The notes under the pieces are model-generated. The model was not told where the DNA came from. It did not search any database and saw only the letters and a list, made by a program, of their open reading frames with translations. DNA of 64,000 bases, taken from positions 62,001 to 126,000 of the forward strand of contig NZ_MRDH01000006.1 of NCBI RefSeq assembly GCF_002008225.1, given 5' to 3'. Source of the DNA: Agrobacterium salinitolerans (GTDB lineage Bacteria > Pseudomonadota > Alphaproteobacteria > Rhizobiales > Rhizobiaceae). Of the stretch, positions 26,182 to 35,928 are shown in pieces. The number at the start of each line of letters is the position of its first letter. Position 1 is the stretch's first letter. A program made the position numbers and the translations under genes.

Positions 26182-28029
26182 TTATTGCGCCCGCGCGTCC
26201 CACCAGGTCTGTTTCTGATTGCCCTGTATTGGTGTCATATCCGGGCGGTCGATATATTTCCAGCGTGCGATCCATTGGGCGCCGATGTAATAGAGCGGAA
26301 TTATATAATGGCCGGCCACAAGCAGGCGGTCGTAGGCGCGCACGGCTGCCTGAAAGTCTTCCGTCGAGCGGGCCTGCAACAGCGCCTCTATCATCCGGTC
26401 TATGTCGGGATTGGCAACACCCGCATAGTTGAAGCTCCCCTGCGCATCACGCGAAAGCGAATTCCAGCGATTCAGTTGCTCCATACCAGGCGAAAGCGAC
26501 GAGGGCAGGGAGCGGATGATCATGTCATAATCGAAGCTGTTCGAGCGGGACTGGTATTGTCCGTCATCGACGGAGCGGATGCCCATCGCGACGCCGATCA
26601 GGTTCAGCGAACGTTGATAGGCAAGCGCGATGCGTTCCTGCGCCGGGTTCTGCGTCATGATCTCAAAGGCGAGCTGGCGCCCATTGGCATCGGACATCTT
26701 ACCGTTCTTGATGCTGTAACCAGCCTCTTTCAGCTTGTCGACGGCCATCTTCAGCACCTTGCGGTCGGCACCCGTGCCGTCGGTTTCGGGCAGGGCGTAG
26801 GTGCCGGCCAGCAGTTCCGGCGACATGGTCTTCGCTGCGTCGCCCAGCAGCGCCAGCTCGCGCTCGTCGGCGGCGTTGCCGTAAGCGCCGAGCGGCGAAT
26901 TCTGCCAGTAGCTTTGGGTGCGCTTGAAGGAGCCGCCGAGGATGTTTTTGTTCATCCACTCGAAATCGAACGCATAGGTGAGGCCCTCGCGCACCTTCTC
27001 GTCGGCGAAGACGGGACGTCGTGTATTGAAGACGAAGCCGAACATGCCGGTCGGCAGGCGCGGCTGGAACACGTCCTTGACGATATCGCCGCGATGGACG
27101 GCCGGGAAATTATAAGCCTGGCCCCAATGGGAGGTGTCGGAGGTGCCGTTGATGGCGTCACCCTCTGGGTAGATGTCGATATCGCCCTTCTTGAAGGCCT
27201 CGAACATGGTCGTGACCTGAAGGAAATAGGTGATGCTGATTTCGTCGTAATTATCGAAGCCGACTTTGCCGGGAATATCCTTGCCCCAGTAATCGGGGTT
27301 TCGCTCCCAGATGATTCGTTCACCCGGGCGCAGCGTTTTGATTCGGTAGGGGCCGGAGCCGATAACATCGCCAAGGCCCGCCTGTTCGAATTTTTCCGGA
27401 TCGATCGCATGTTTCGGCAGGATCGGCGTGGAGGAGGCGAGAATGAGCGGGGTTTCGCGGTTGGCCTTGTCGTTGAAGGTGAAGCGCACGCTGCGATCGC
27501 CAATTTTTTCCATCTTGGCCACGCCGTCGAGGCGGCTGTTGAAAGGCGGGCGGCCTTTGTCCTTAAGCAGGTTGAAACTGAAAATCACATCGTCAGGTGT
27601 GACCGGCTGACCATCCGACCATTTCGCCCTTGGATTGATGTTGAATTGAACGAAGCTGCGCTCATCGTCCCATTCCACCGTTTCTGCAAGCAGGCCATAG
27701 AGGCTGAAGGGCTCGTCGCTCGAGCGCAGCATTAGCGGCTCGTAAAGCAGATTGCCGAATTCCGGATCCCAGACACCACGCGCCGTGGTGCGCATTCCCT
27801 TGAGAACAAAGGGATTGAGGCTGTCGAAGGTGCCCACCACGCCGTAGGAAATGCGACCGCCTTTTTTCACGTCCGGATTGACATAGGGCAGGTGCCGGAA
27901 ATCGGCAGGAAGGGCAGGCGTGCCATGCATGGAGATGCCGTGTAGCGGCTGTGCCTGCGCTGCCCCAGCTGGAAGCAGGGATGATCCCAAAAGGAACAAT
28001 GCGGGGATGAGGGCCGCAAGGTTGCGCAT
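26182..28029 (-). CDS. Family 5 extracellular solute-binding protein (YejA-like, peptide type)
   Basis: 615 residues. The signal peptide is at 1-26 (ALIPALFLLGSSLLPAGAAQA). The mature part starts HGISMHGTPALPADFRHLPYVNPD, typical of the YejA/microcin C branch. LKGMRTTARGVWDPEFGNLLYE and later WSDGQPVTPDDVIFSFNLLK are the SBP_bac_5 signatures. LYYIGAQWIARW is near the end. Such proteins deliver peptides or related compounds to an inner-membrane ABC permease. No permease or ATPase gene of this type is in the window, so it must work with partners encoded elsewhere or with a shared transporter. The gap to the DsbA-like gene is 39 bases. Confidence 0.9.
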   Translation of the reverse strand: MRNLAALIPALFLLGSSLLPAGAAQAQPLHGISMHGTPALPADFRHLPYVNPDVKKGGRISYGVVGTFDSLNPFVLKGMRTTARGVWDPEFGNLLYEPLMLRSSDEPFSLYGLLAETVEWDDERSFVQFNINPRAKWSDGQPVTPDDVIFSFNLLKDKGRPPFNSRLDGVAKMEKIGDRSVRFTFNDKANRETPLILASSTPILPKHAIDPEKFEQAGLGDVIGSGPYRIKTLRPGERIIWERNPDYWGKDIPGKVGFDNYDEISITYFLQVTTMFEAFKKGDIDIYPEGDAINGTSDTSHWGQAYNFPAVHRGDIVKDVFQPRLPTGMFGFVFNTRRPVFADEKVREGLTYAFDFEWMNKNILGGSFKRTQSYWQNSPLGAYGNAADERELALLGDAAKTMSPELLAGTYALPETDGTGADRKVLKMAVDKLKEAGYSIKNGKMSDANGRQLAFEIMTQNPAQERIALAYQRSLNLIGVAMGIRSVDDGQYQSRSNSFDYDMIIRSLPSSLSPGMEQLNRWNSLSRDAQGSFNYAGVANPDIDRMIEALLQARSTEDFQAAVRAYDRLLVAGHYIIPLYYIGAQWIARWKYIDRPDMTPIQGNQKQTWWDARAQ

Positions 28030-28333
28030 GTCATTATCCTGTCTAACTATCCGTCCGATGATCGTTACGATGGTTTATCGTCATGATTCTGGCAGATATG
28101 TAGCACAGGGACATTGCAGGACCCATGCGAGTGCGGGAAATCTTGGGTCCGCTCAAGAAAAAGTTAAAGAAGTGCTGGATATCGCCGCGATCGGCATGTA
28201 ACAGGGTGGCCGGAAGAGACGGGTCACGCATTTGCCTCATTTAAACGACAGTTGAACGGGCAGAAGGATACCGCCATCGGCGAACAGGATCTTGCGGTTC
28301 TGTTCTGGCAGACATTCAGGAGACGGAACTCTT

Positions 28334-28990
28334 ATGATGCACAAGGCAAACACATTCACCCGGACAGCTCTGTCCGCTCTGGTCCTTTCTCTCGGCGCAA
28401 TGTCTGCTCCGGCAATCTCGCAGGCGCAGGATGCTGCTCCCGCCGCTCAGGGCGCTGGCGCTCCGCCGCTCGGCTGGTTCAAGACCTGCTCCAAGCAGGA
28501 AGACAACGACGTCTGCGTCGTGCAGAACGTGGTTCTTGCCCAGAACGGCCAGATGATCACGGCTGTCGGCCTCATTACCGTTGAAGGTAAGGTCAACCGT
28601 AAGCTGCTGCAGGTCTCGGTCCCCACCGCGCGTCTCATCCCTCCGGGCGTGATGATGCAGATCGACGGCGGCAAGGGCCAGAAGCTCGATTACGCCGTTT
28701 GCCTGCCCGACAAGTGCACGGCCGAAGTTCCGCTGACGGACGCCATGATCGCTTCGCTGAAGAAGGGCAACGAGGTGGTCTTCACCTCCATCAACTTCCG
28801 CCGCGCACCGAACCCCATCAAGATCGCGCTCACCGGTTTCACCGGCGCTTTTGACGGTCCGGCCATCTCGCAGTCGCAGCTTGCCGAAAGCCAGCGCAGC
28901 TTGCAGGAAGGCATGCAGAAGAAGGCTGAAGAGGCCCGCAAGAAGCTGGAAGCCGCACAGGACGCCGCCAAGGGCGCGCCGAAGCCCTGA
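28334..28990 (+). CDS. IalB-family (invasion-associated locus B) periplasmic protein
   Basis: 218 residues from ATG 28334 (a second ATG follows directly), with GGAG in frame-neutral position (caGGAGacggaactcttATG). The signal peptide ends at AISQAQ near residue 33. The IalB domain has GWFKTCSKQEDNDVCVVQN and LDYAVCLPDKCTAEVPL, with the conserved cysteines likely forming two disulfides. The C-terminal ~35 residues (QRSLQEGMQKKAEEARKKLEAAQ) are a charged helix or short coiled coil. IalB homologues are linked to host-cell invasion in Bartonella; in soil relatives the role is unknown. A good terminator follows. Confidence 0.88.
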   Translation: MMHKANTFTRTALSALVLSLGAMSAPAISQAQDAAPAAQGAGAPPLGWFKTCSKQEDNDVCVVQNVVLAQNGQMITAVGLITVEGKVNRKLLQVSVPTARLIPPGVMMQIDGGKGQKLDYAVCLPDKCTAEVPLTDAMIASLKKGNEVVFTSINFRRAPNPIKIALTGFTGAFDGPAISQSQLAESQRSLQEGMQKKAEEARKKLEAAQDAAKGAPKP

Positions 28991-29017
28991 TTGCAGCGTA
29001 AGCTTCAGGAACAGAAA

Positions 29018-29046
29018 AACCGGTCTGGCGACAGACCGGTTTTTTT
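29018..29046 (+). terminator. Rho-independent terminator of the IalB-like gene
   Basis: Stem AACCGGTCTG (29018-29027), loop GCGA, CAGACCGGTT (29032-29041), followed by a run of T to 29046. It starts 28 bases past the stop codon, and the A-run before it also makes it usable on the other strand for hspQ. Confidence 0.92.
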
Positions 29047-29082
29047 ATGTCCCGGGGAGGGCGGGAGAAAGTTGGCGCGGCG

Positions 29083-29412
29083 TCAATGCGCCGTCGACAT
29101 TTTCGGTCGCCATTCGCCGTTCGGTGCTTTGTCGAAGATGCGGCCGATATTGGGATTTCTCAGCGGCGTCTCGTTTTCGTCATGGACGAGGTTCTGTTCG
29201 GAAACGTAAGCGACATATTCAGTCTCTTCGTTTTCAGCCAGAAGATGATAGAAGGGCTGGTCGCGATCCGGCCTGATTTCCGCGGGGATGGCGTTCCACC
29301 ATTCCTCGGTATTGGCATATTCCGGGTCCACGTCGATCACCACACCGCGGAACGGAAACACCTTATGGCGAACGATCTCGCCAAGCGTGAATTTTGCGTC
29401 TCTTTGTTTCAT
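29083..29412 (-). CDS. hspQ: Heat shock protein HspQ
   Basis: 109 residues from ATG 29412, with AAGGA about 9 bases upstream; a further in-frame ATG at 29433 is less likely because it carries that site. KFTLGEIVRHKVFPFRGVVIDVDPEYANTEE is cut here for length but clearly shows the YccV/HspQ fold: FRGVVIDVDPEY, then DQPFYHLLAENEE and AYVSEQNL. HspQ binds hemimethylated DNA in vitro and acts as a specificity factor for Lon protease. It is convergent with the IalB-like gene, sharing the intervening terminator region. Confidence 0.92.
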   Translation of the reverse strand: MKQRDAKFTLGEIVRHKVFPFRGVVIDVDPEYANTEEWWNAIPAEIRPDRDQPFYHLLAENEETEYVAYVSEQNLVHDENETPLRNPNIGRIFDKAPNGEWRPKMSTAH

Positions 29413-29497
29413 GGCATGAACTTCCTTTCCCAATACTAGTTGGGTGCGTAATGCGAAATATCAAGACCTAGCGGTTTGAGGCTGTCTGCCGGCCGGC

Positions 29498-30418
29498 TCA
29501 GCGTCTTCTGCCGATCGGCGCGGTGGCCAGAATGACGCCCCCGGTGACCAGCACAATTCCCACGGCGTGATAGGCCTCGAAGGTCTCCCCGAGGAACAGC
29601 GTGGCCATGAGGATCGAGACCGGCGGCATCATATAAAGCGTGACCCCCGCCGTGGCGGGACCGAAGACGCGTACGGTATGGGTGAAGCAATAAAAGGCCA
29701 AGAGTGAGGCGAACAGGATGATGCCGCCGATCTTGGCCCAGGCCATTGGGGTGGCGGGCAACATGCCGCCCTGCGCCAGTTCCAGCGCCGCCGGCGGCAG
29801 AAGCACGAGCGCGCCGGAAAAGGCGATCAGGCCGAAAAGGCTGAAAGAGGCCATCTGTCGCGCGGCGGGATCGCGCAGCAGCAGCGAGTAGATCGCAAAG
29901 CAGATGGCTGCGGTCAGGATCGCGAAATCGCCAATGTTGAAATTCAGGCGCCAGAGGGCGGACACATCGCCCTTCAGCACGATGGCCGCCACGCCGGCAA
30001 AGGCGATGACCATGCCAGCCACTTCGAGTTTGCGGATCGGGCGGCCCTGAAAGACGCGCTGGAACAGGATGATGAACAGCGACGACGTCGTATAGATCAG
30101 TGTGCCGTTGGCGGCCGTCGTCATAGTCAGCCCCCAATAGACCACGCCGCCGCAAATTCCCATGCCCAGAATGCCGAGGACGAGCCAGAGCAGCGTTTTC
30201 CGCCGCACGAAAGCAAGGCAGTTGCGCCAGTCCGCGATCATGAAGGGAGCGATGATGAGGGTCGAGCCGATCCAGCGAATGAAGGCGGCGATGAAAGGCG
30301 AGACTTCGCCGACGACGCCACGGCCGAAAATGACATTGCTGGAGAAAAAGAACGGCACCGCCAGAAAGATAAGCCAGTCCGTGAGGCGCGTTTGCTGAGA
30401 GGCTGGCTTGTTCGACAT
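29498..30418 (-). CDS. EamA/DMT-superfamily transporter (second copy)
   Basis: 306 residues from ATG 30418; a TTG three codons upstream is the alternative. Ten membrane segments are visible. PFFFSSNVIFGRGVVGEVSPF opens the first EamA repeat, and AGVTLYMMPPVSILMATLFLGE closes the second, with the conserved Glu at the end of the helix. It is not closely similar by eye to the copy at 24490-25422 and probably has a different substrate. It follows glnA's promoter-distal end by 99 bases on the same strand but is separated from it by a hairpin terminator. Confidence 0.85.
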   Translation of the reverse strand: MSNKPASQQTRLTDWLIFLAVPFFFSSNVIFGRGVVGEVSPFIAAFIRWIGSTLIIAPFMIADWRNCLAFVRRKTLLWLVLGILGMGICGGVVYWGLTMTTAANGTLIYTTSSLFIILFQRVFQGRPIRKLEVAGMVIAFAGVAAIVLKGDVSALWRLNFNIGDFAILTAAICFAIYSLLLRDPAARQMASFSLFGLIAFSGALVLLPPAALELAQGGMLPATPMAWAKIGGIILFASLLAFYCFTHTVRVFGPATAGVTLYMMPPVSILMATLFLGETFEAYHAVGIVLVTGGVILATAPIGRRR

Positions 30419-30451
30419 TCTTCGCAATGATGGCTGGGTTCCAAAAGAAAA

Positions 30452-30477
30452 CGGCGGCTTTCCGGGGAAAACCGCCG
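30452..30477 (-). terminator. Terminator downstream of glnA
   Basis: On the minus strand, CGGCGGTTTTCC, loop CCGG, then AAAGCCGCCG is followed by TTTTCTTTT. The two CGGCGG/CCGCCG arms lie at 30472-30477 and 30452-30457. It is 40 bases after the glnA stop and closes the glnB-glnA unit. Confidence 0.85.
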
Positions 30478-30517
30478 AGATGGATCGAGCGCTCCTGTAG
30501 AGCGCTCGCAGGGCCGA

Positions 30518-31927
30518 TCAGGCCGAGTAGTACATGTCGAATTCGACCGGGTGAGGGGTCATTTCGAAACGCATGACTTCCTGCATCTTCAGTTCGATGA
30601 ACGAGTCGATCTGGTCGTCGTCGAAAACGCCGCCAGCGGTCAGGAACTTGCGATCCTTGTCGAGGCTTTCGAGCGCTTCACGCAGCGAACCGCAGACGGT
30701 CGGGATCTTCTTCAATTCCTTGGCAGGAAGATCGTAAAGGTCCTTGTCCATCGGCTTGCCGGGGTGGATCTTGTTCTTGATGCCGTCGAGGCCGGCCATC
30801 AGCATGGCCGCAAAACCGAGATAGGGGTTCTGGGTCGGATCCGGGAAGCGGACTTCGACGCGCTTTGCCTTCGGGTTGGAGCCGAAGGGGATACGGCAGG
30901 AAGCAGAGCGGTTGCGCGCGGAGTAGGCGAGCAGAACCGGCGCTTCATAACCCGGCACCAGACGCTTGTAGGAGTTGGTGGTCGGGTTGGTGAAGGCGTT
31001 GATCGCCTTGGCGTGCTTGATGATACCGCCGATGTAATAGAGGCAGGTCTCGGAGAGGCCGGCATATTCATCGCCTGCGAAGGTCGGCTTGCCGCCCTTC
31101 CAGATGGACTGGTGAACGTGCATGCCCGAACCGTTGTCGCCGAAGATCGGCTTCGGCATGAAGGTTGCCGTCTTGCCATAGGCATTGGCGACCTGGTGCA
31201 CGACATACTTGTAGATCTGCATCTTGTCGGCGCTGGAGACCATCGTGTCGAACTTCACGCCCAGCTCGTGCTGCGCAGAAGCGACTTCATGGTGGTGCTT
31301 TTCGACGACGACGCCCATTTCGGCCAGAACCGTCAGCATTTCGGAGCGCATGTCCTGCAGGCTGTCGATCGGCGGAACCGGGAAATAACCGCCCTTGACG
31401 CGCGGGCGGTGACCGAGGTTGCCGGTCTCGTAATCGGTGTCGTCGTTGGAGGGCAGTTCCGACGAATCCAGCTTGAAGCCGGTGTTGTAGGGGTCTGCCT
31501 TGTACTTGACATCGTCGAAGACGAAGAATTCCGGCTCGGGGCCGACGAAAACCGTGTCGCCGATACCGGATGCCTTAAGGTAAGCTTCGGCCTTCTTGGC
31601 GGTGCCGCGCGGGTCGCGGTTATAGGCTTCGCCCGAGACCGGGTCGAGAATGTCGCAAAGGACGACGAGGGTGGACTGGGCGAAGAACGGATCGATATGG
31701 GCGGTGGCCGGATCGGGCATCAGCACCATGTCGGACTCGTTGATGGCCTTCCAGCCGGCGATCGAGGAGCCGTCGAACATGACGCCATCGGCGAACATGT
31801 CTTCGTCCACACAGACAACATCCATGGTGACGTGCTGCAGCTTGCCCTTGGGGTCGGTAAAGCGCAGGTCCACGAACTTGATGTCGTTATCCTTGATCTG
31901 CTTCAAGATATCGTTTGCGGTCGTCAT
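30518..31927 (-). CDS. glnA: Glutamine synthetase, type I
   Basis: 469 residues, standard for bacterial [22 protein letters not shown] is N-terminal, and [18 protein letters not shown] is the conserved DGSS block. The ATP region is [16 protein letters not shown] and the glutamate region [10 protein letters not shown]. The adenylylation loop is [12 protein letters not shown], with the Tyr that is modified in enteric GlnA. It condenses ammonia and glutamate to glutamine in the cytoplasm and is the main nitrogen assimilation step. It is transcribed with glnB, 71 bases upstream, from a sigma-54-type promoter, so it should rise under nitrogen limitation and be trimmed by GlnE. Confidence 0.98.
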   Translation of the reverse strand: MTTANDILKQIKDNDIKFVDLRFTDPKGKLQHVTMDVVCVDEDMFADGVMFDGSSIAGWKAINESDMVLMPDPATAHIDPFFAQSTLVVLCDILDPVSGEAYNRDPRGTAKKAEAYLKASGIGDTVFVGPEPEFFVFDDVKYKADPYNTGFKLDSSELPSNDDTDYETGNLGHRPRVKGGYFPVPPIDSLQDMRSEMLTVLAEMGVVVEKHHHEVASAQHELGVKFDTMVSSADKMQIYKYVVHQVANAYGKTATFMPKPIFGDNGSGMHVHQSIWKGGKPTFAGDEYAGLSETCLYYIGGIIKHAKAINAFTNPTTNSYKRLVPGYEAPVLLAYSARNRSASCRIPFGSNPKAKRVEVRFPDPTQNPYLGFAAMLMAGLDGIKNKIHPGKPMDKDLYDLPAKELKKIPTVCGSLREALESLDKDRKFLTAGGVFDDDQIDSFIELKMQEVMRFEMTPHPVEFDMYYSA

Positions 31928-31998
31928 TTAAACATTTTCCTTGAGTGTGATGATGACGAGGTGAAAACCCAAGCCTCCCCGGCTCGGGACGTTCTTGA

Positions 31999-32550
<552 letters not shown>

Positions 32551-32694
32551 TTAGGAATCCTTGATATTTGAAGGCGCGCAGATGTGGCTCGGATTGATTG
32601 TCTATATTTTATGCATTTGATTATTATTTCGTCGCTAAAAATTGCTTATTTTTGTATCGATTGCCTTTTCGGCGTTTTGAAGGGATGATCGGGC

Positions 32695-34170
32695 ATGAAA
32701 TTCCTGTCTCCGTTTTCCCTTTTCGATCCTGCTACGATGGCGCTTGTCGATGTGGCGGCCGGGCAGTCCGGCATTCCGCTCTATGATCTGATGGAGCGGG
32801 CGGGGCAGGCGGTCGCCTCTTCCGCGTTGCGGTACTATCCGCAGGCGCTGCGTTTCGTCGTGCTCTGCGGCGGCGGCAATAATGGCGGCGATGGTTATGT
32901 GGCGGCGCGGGCGCTTTTGCACAGCGGAGCGGTCGTCGCGGTTCATCATCTCGGCGATGTCGGCGCGCTCAGGGGCGATGCGCGGACGGCATTCCAGCGA
33001 AGCGGCGTGACGCCGCTGCCGCTCGGCGACTATAGGCCGTTCTCGGGCGACGTGGTGATCGACGCGGTATTCGGGGCTGGATTGTCCCGCGATGTTCCGC
33101 AGGAACTTATCCGCGTGATCGAGGCGGTCACGCAAGCGAAGGCGCCGGTTCTCGCCGTCGATCTGCCCTCGGGCCTCTGCGGCAGACGGGGCGTGCCTCT
33201 CGGCGCATCGTTCAGGGCTGAGCGTACGGTGACCTTCATGGCGCGCAAGCCGGGTCATCTGCTGATGCCGGGGCGGGCGCTTTGTGGAACGCTCGAGGTG
33301 TTCGATATTGGCATTCCGTCCCGTATCCTCAATGCCCACGCGGGAGCGGTGGCGGAAAATAGCCCGCCGGTCTGGCGGGATGTCTTGCCTCATGCCGATA
33401 TGGAAACCCACAAATTCCGCCGCGGGCACCTGACCGTGTTTTCCGGCCCGGCCCATGCGACGGGTGCAAGCCGCATGACCGCGCTTTGTGCACTGAAGGC
33501 GGGGGCGGGGATCGTCACCATCGCCGCGCCGAGGCAAGCGCTCGACGTGCTGTCCGTCACGCTAACGGCGGTGATGAACGCGCCGGTGGACGATGCCGAC
33601 GATCTGCGGTCGTGGCTGGATGATAGGCGTCATGGCACTTTCGTTCTCGGCCCGGGTTTCGGCGATCTCGAAAAGGCGCGGCAATACGTGTCCCTGCTTG
33701 GAGATAAGGCGGTGGTGCTGGATGCCGATGCAATTACGGCTTTCAGAGATCATAGGGAGGCCCTGTTTGCGCGCGTCGGGTCGGGCGCGGGCAAATTCGT
33801 GCTGACGCCGCATGAGGGAGAGTTTGCGCGACTGTTTCCCGATCTTGTCGCCGACAAGATATTGAGCAAGATCGAAAGGGCGCAGATCGCCTCGGCGCGC
33901 AGTGGCGCGGTGCTGGTCTATAAAGGTGCGGACACGGTGATTGCCGCACCCGACGGCCGGGCGCTGGTCAACACCAATGCGCCGGCGAGCCTTGCTACGG
34001 CTGGATCAGGCGATGTGCTGGCCGGCGTCATCGGCGCGCTTTTGGCGCAGGGTACGCCGGCCTTCGAAGCGGCTGCGGCCGGGGTCTGGTTGCATGGCGA
34101 GGCCGGCCATAGGGCAGGTGACGGCATGACGGCGGAGGACCTTGGTCATGCGGTTCGGCCGTTTTTGTGA
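32695..34170 (+). CDS. nnr: Bifunctional NAD(P)H-hydrate epimerase / ADP-dependent dehydratase
   Basis: 491 residues. Residues ~1-215 are the YjeF N-terminal epimerase domain, with LCGGGNNGGDGYVAARALL and VIDAVFGAGLSRDVP. The rest is the ribokinase-like dehydratase domain, with HKFRRGHLTVFSGPAHATG, FVLGPGFGD, LDADAITAF, LTPHEGEFARLFPD and ATAGSGDVLAGVIGALLAQG. It repairs hydrated NADH and NADPH. It starts about 360 bases from glnB, divergently, behind a 222-base AT-rich region. The upstream AAGGGATGATCGGGC gives a plausible ribosome site. Confidence 0.95.
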   Translation: MKFLSPFSLFDPATMALVDVAAGQSGIPLYDLMERAGQAVASSALRYYPQALRFVVLCGGGNNGGDGYVAARALLHSGAVVAVHHLGDVGALRGDARTAFQRSGVTPLPLGDYRPFSGDVVIDAVFGAGLSRDVPQELIRVIEAVTQAKAPVLAVDLPSGLCGRRGVPLGASFRAERTVTFMARKPGHLLMPGRALCGTLEVFDIGIPSRILNAHAGAVAENSPPVWRDVLPHADMETHKFRRGHLTVFSGPAHATGASRMTALCALKAGAGIVTIAAPRQALDVLSVTLTAVMNAPVDDADDLRSWLDDRRHGTFVLGPGFGDLEKARQYVSLLGDKAVVLDADAITAFRDHREALFARVGSGAGKFVLTPHEGEFARLFPDLVADKILSKIERAQIASARSGAVLVYKGADTVIAAPDGRALVNTNAPASLATAGSGDVLAGVIGALLAQGTPAFEAAAAGVWLHGEAGHRAGDGMTAEDLGHAVRPFL

Positions 34171-34230
34171 ACTGTTTTCCGGTTGAGGCCAGGCGCGTAC
34201 CATCGCGCCTGAGAGGTTAGAGCCGCCTTC

Positions 34231-35271
34231 TCAATGCGCGGCCTTGCCCGCCTGATTCGCCATAGCCATTCTCGATGCGCTGATCAGGAGCTTGCGTTCG
34301 GCGCGCTCCTGCTGCGGGGTGCGGTTATAGATTTCGCGATAACACTTGGAAAAATGCGAGGCGGAGACGAAACCGCAGGCGACGGCGACTTCGACCACCG
34401 GCATGGCCGATTGCACCAGCAGGTGGCGGGCGCGGTCGAGGCGGATTTCGAGATAATAGCGGGCGGGCGAGCGACCCATCTCCTGGCGGAAGAGGCGTTC
34501 CACCTGCCGGCGCGAAAGATCGGCCGCGTCGGCGATGTCGAGCAGCGACAGCGGTTCGGCGAGATTGCCTTCCATCAATTCGATGATCGACAGGACCTTG
34601 CTGTTCTGGACGCCGAGGCGGGCGCGCAGCGGCAGGCGCTGACGGTCATTGGGGCTGCGCACCCGGTCGGTCAATTGCTGTTCGCAGACGCGGTTGACGA
34701 GGTTTTCACCGAAATCCTGGCCGATCAGGCTCAGCATCATGTCAAGCGAAGCCGTGCCACCGGCGCAGGTGTAGATGTTGCTATCGACTTCGAAGAGGTC
34801 GGCATAGACTTCCACCTGCGGGAAGGCCTCGGAAAAACCGGGCAGGTTCTCCCAGTGGATCGCGCAACGCTTGCCGTTCAAAAGGCCGGCCTGTGCCAGA
34901 ATATGGGCGGCGGTACAGAGGCTGCCTATGGCGATGCCACGATTATAGGCTTCGCGCAGCCAGGCGTTGACGGACTTGTTGATGTGTTGGTCCACATCGA
35001 TGCCCGAACAGATGATCGCCATTTCCGGGCGGTTTTCGCCGCTGACGTAACGCCGCTCATCGGCAAGACAGGTGTCGGCCTCCAGACAGATGCCGCTTGA
35101 TGACATGACCTTCTGGCCATCAAGCGAGGAGAGGCGCCACTCATAGGCCTGATAGCCCAACATTCGGTTGGCGATGCGAAGCGTTTCAACCGCTGCAGCG
35201 AATGGCAGCATGGTAAATTGCGGAATGAGAAAAAAGACGATTGAGCGTTTCTTCTGGGAGTTCCTGCTCAT
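34231..35271 (-). CDS. GlxA-family AraC-type regulator with DJ-1/PfpI-like domain
   Basis: 346 residues. Residues ~10-200 are a DJ-1/PfpI (class I amidotransferase-like) ligand domain with nucleophile-elbow region IGSLCTAAHILAQAGLL, and CAGGTASLDMMLSLIGQDFG follows. Two AraC helix-turn-helix units are C-terminal: EPLSLLDIADAADLSRRQVERLF and VEVAVACGFVSASHFSKCYREIY. The layout matches regulators of choline, carnitine or glycine-betaine breakdown (GbdR/CdhR), but the target is not visible here. It is convergent with the nnr gene (60-base gap). It could be a global regulator because its neighbours are unrelated. Confidence 0.87.
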   Translation of the reverse strand: MSRNSQKKRSIVFFLIPQFTMLPFAAAVETLRIANRMLGYQAYEWRLSSLDGQKVMSSSGICLEADTCLADERRYVSGENRPEMAIICSGIDVDQHINKSVNAWLREAYNRGIAIGSLCTAAHILAQAGLLNGKRCAIHWENLPGFSEAFPQVEVYADLFEVDSNIYTCAGGTASLDMMLSLIGQDFGENLVNRVCEQQLTDRVRSPNDRQRLPLRARLGVQNSKVLSIIELMEGNLAEPLSLLDIADAADLSRRQVERLFRQEMGRSPARYYLEIRLDRARHLLVQSAMPVVEVAVACGFVSASHFSKCYREIYNRTPQQERAERKLLISASRMAMANQAGKAAH

Positions 35272-35499
35272 TTGCCCGTGCTCCGTTGCGAATACGCAAT
35301 TCCTCTCTTGGAATTGGTCTTCTGGATGTCCTGCCTACGACATCTTTAACGAAAAATACGCCGTGGAATCGGGGCTGTCAAAAAATCGCTTTTGAAATAT
35401 GCAAATTTTGCGACAAGTCTTAAAAAAAGGCGGTGTGTCGCATGTAAAACAGGCAGGCTGTTTTGCGCACTCGTCCTTGCACTAGACGGGTTGGTGGGG

Positions 35500-35532
35500 A
35501 TGGCTCGCACATCTGAAAACGTTGCGAGCCAT
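35500..35532. terminator. Possible hairpin downstream of the DUF1127 gene
   Basis: ATGGCTCGCA (35500-35509) and TGCGAGCCAT (35523-35532) form a perfect ten-base stem with a 13-base loop, 11 bases past the DUF1127 stop. On the minus strand no T-run follows, so it may be a weak terminator or an mRNA 3'-end stabiliser. Confidence 0.5.
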
Positions 35533-35542
35533 CGTTTGAATG

Positions 35543-35761
35543 TCATCTGCGGATGACGTTTATGCGGCTGTTGTCCGTCGTCGGCCATCCGATATCCTTC
35601 AATGTTTCAGGAGGCAGTGCTTCCAGTGCACGAAGCATTTTTTCGCGACGCCATGCCGCATAACGGGTGGAAACATGGTCGGACAGGCGATGAAGCCAGC
35701 CGCTGGATGACGGACGGTGCGAGGAACGGTTCGCCACCGGTAGATAATGTATCATGGTCAT
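35543..35761 (-). CDS. DUF1127 small basic protein
   Basis: 72 residues. The DUF1127 core sits in the C-terminal half: RYAAWRREKMLRALEALPPE, then TLKDIGWPTTDN. It is an amphipathic, Arg-rich short domain. The ATG follows AAAGGA at a spacing of 7-8 (on the minus strand). Small DUF1127 proteins in Agrobacterium affect phosphate and carbon metabolism through RNA turnover in published work on three nearly identical 47-residue members. This one is longer, with a 30-residue N-terminal extension. It diverges from a LysR gene. Confidence 0.8.
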   Translation of the reverse strand: MTMIHYLPVANRSSHRPSSSGWLHRLSDHVSTRYAAWRREKMLRALEALPPETLKDIGWPTTDNSRINVIRR

Positions 35762-35928
35762 GTCTTGATCCTTTCCTGAACCACGATCCTGTTTGCGATT
35801 TCTATAGTCGCCGCCGACGAGGCTCGATGCTCCCCGTCAATCGATGTCCCGGATGGTGCGCGCTTGTTGACATTCAATCAAACGAAATGATATCCATCTA
35901 TAAATCAAAATATTTGAAGGTGCGTGCC

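Noticed and set aside
26185-27735. A 516-residue plus-strand frame over the solute-binding protein
   Set aside because: The binding protein has a signal peptide and SBP_bac_5 signatures; the plus frame has none.
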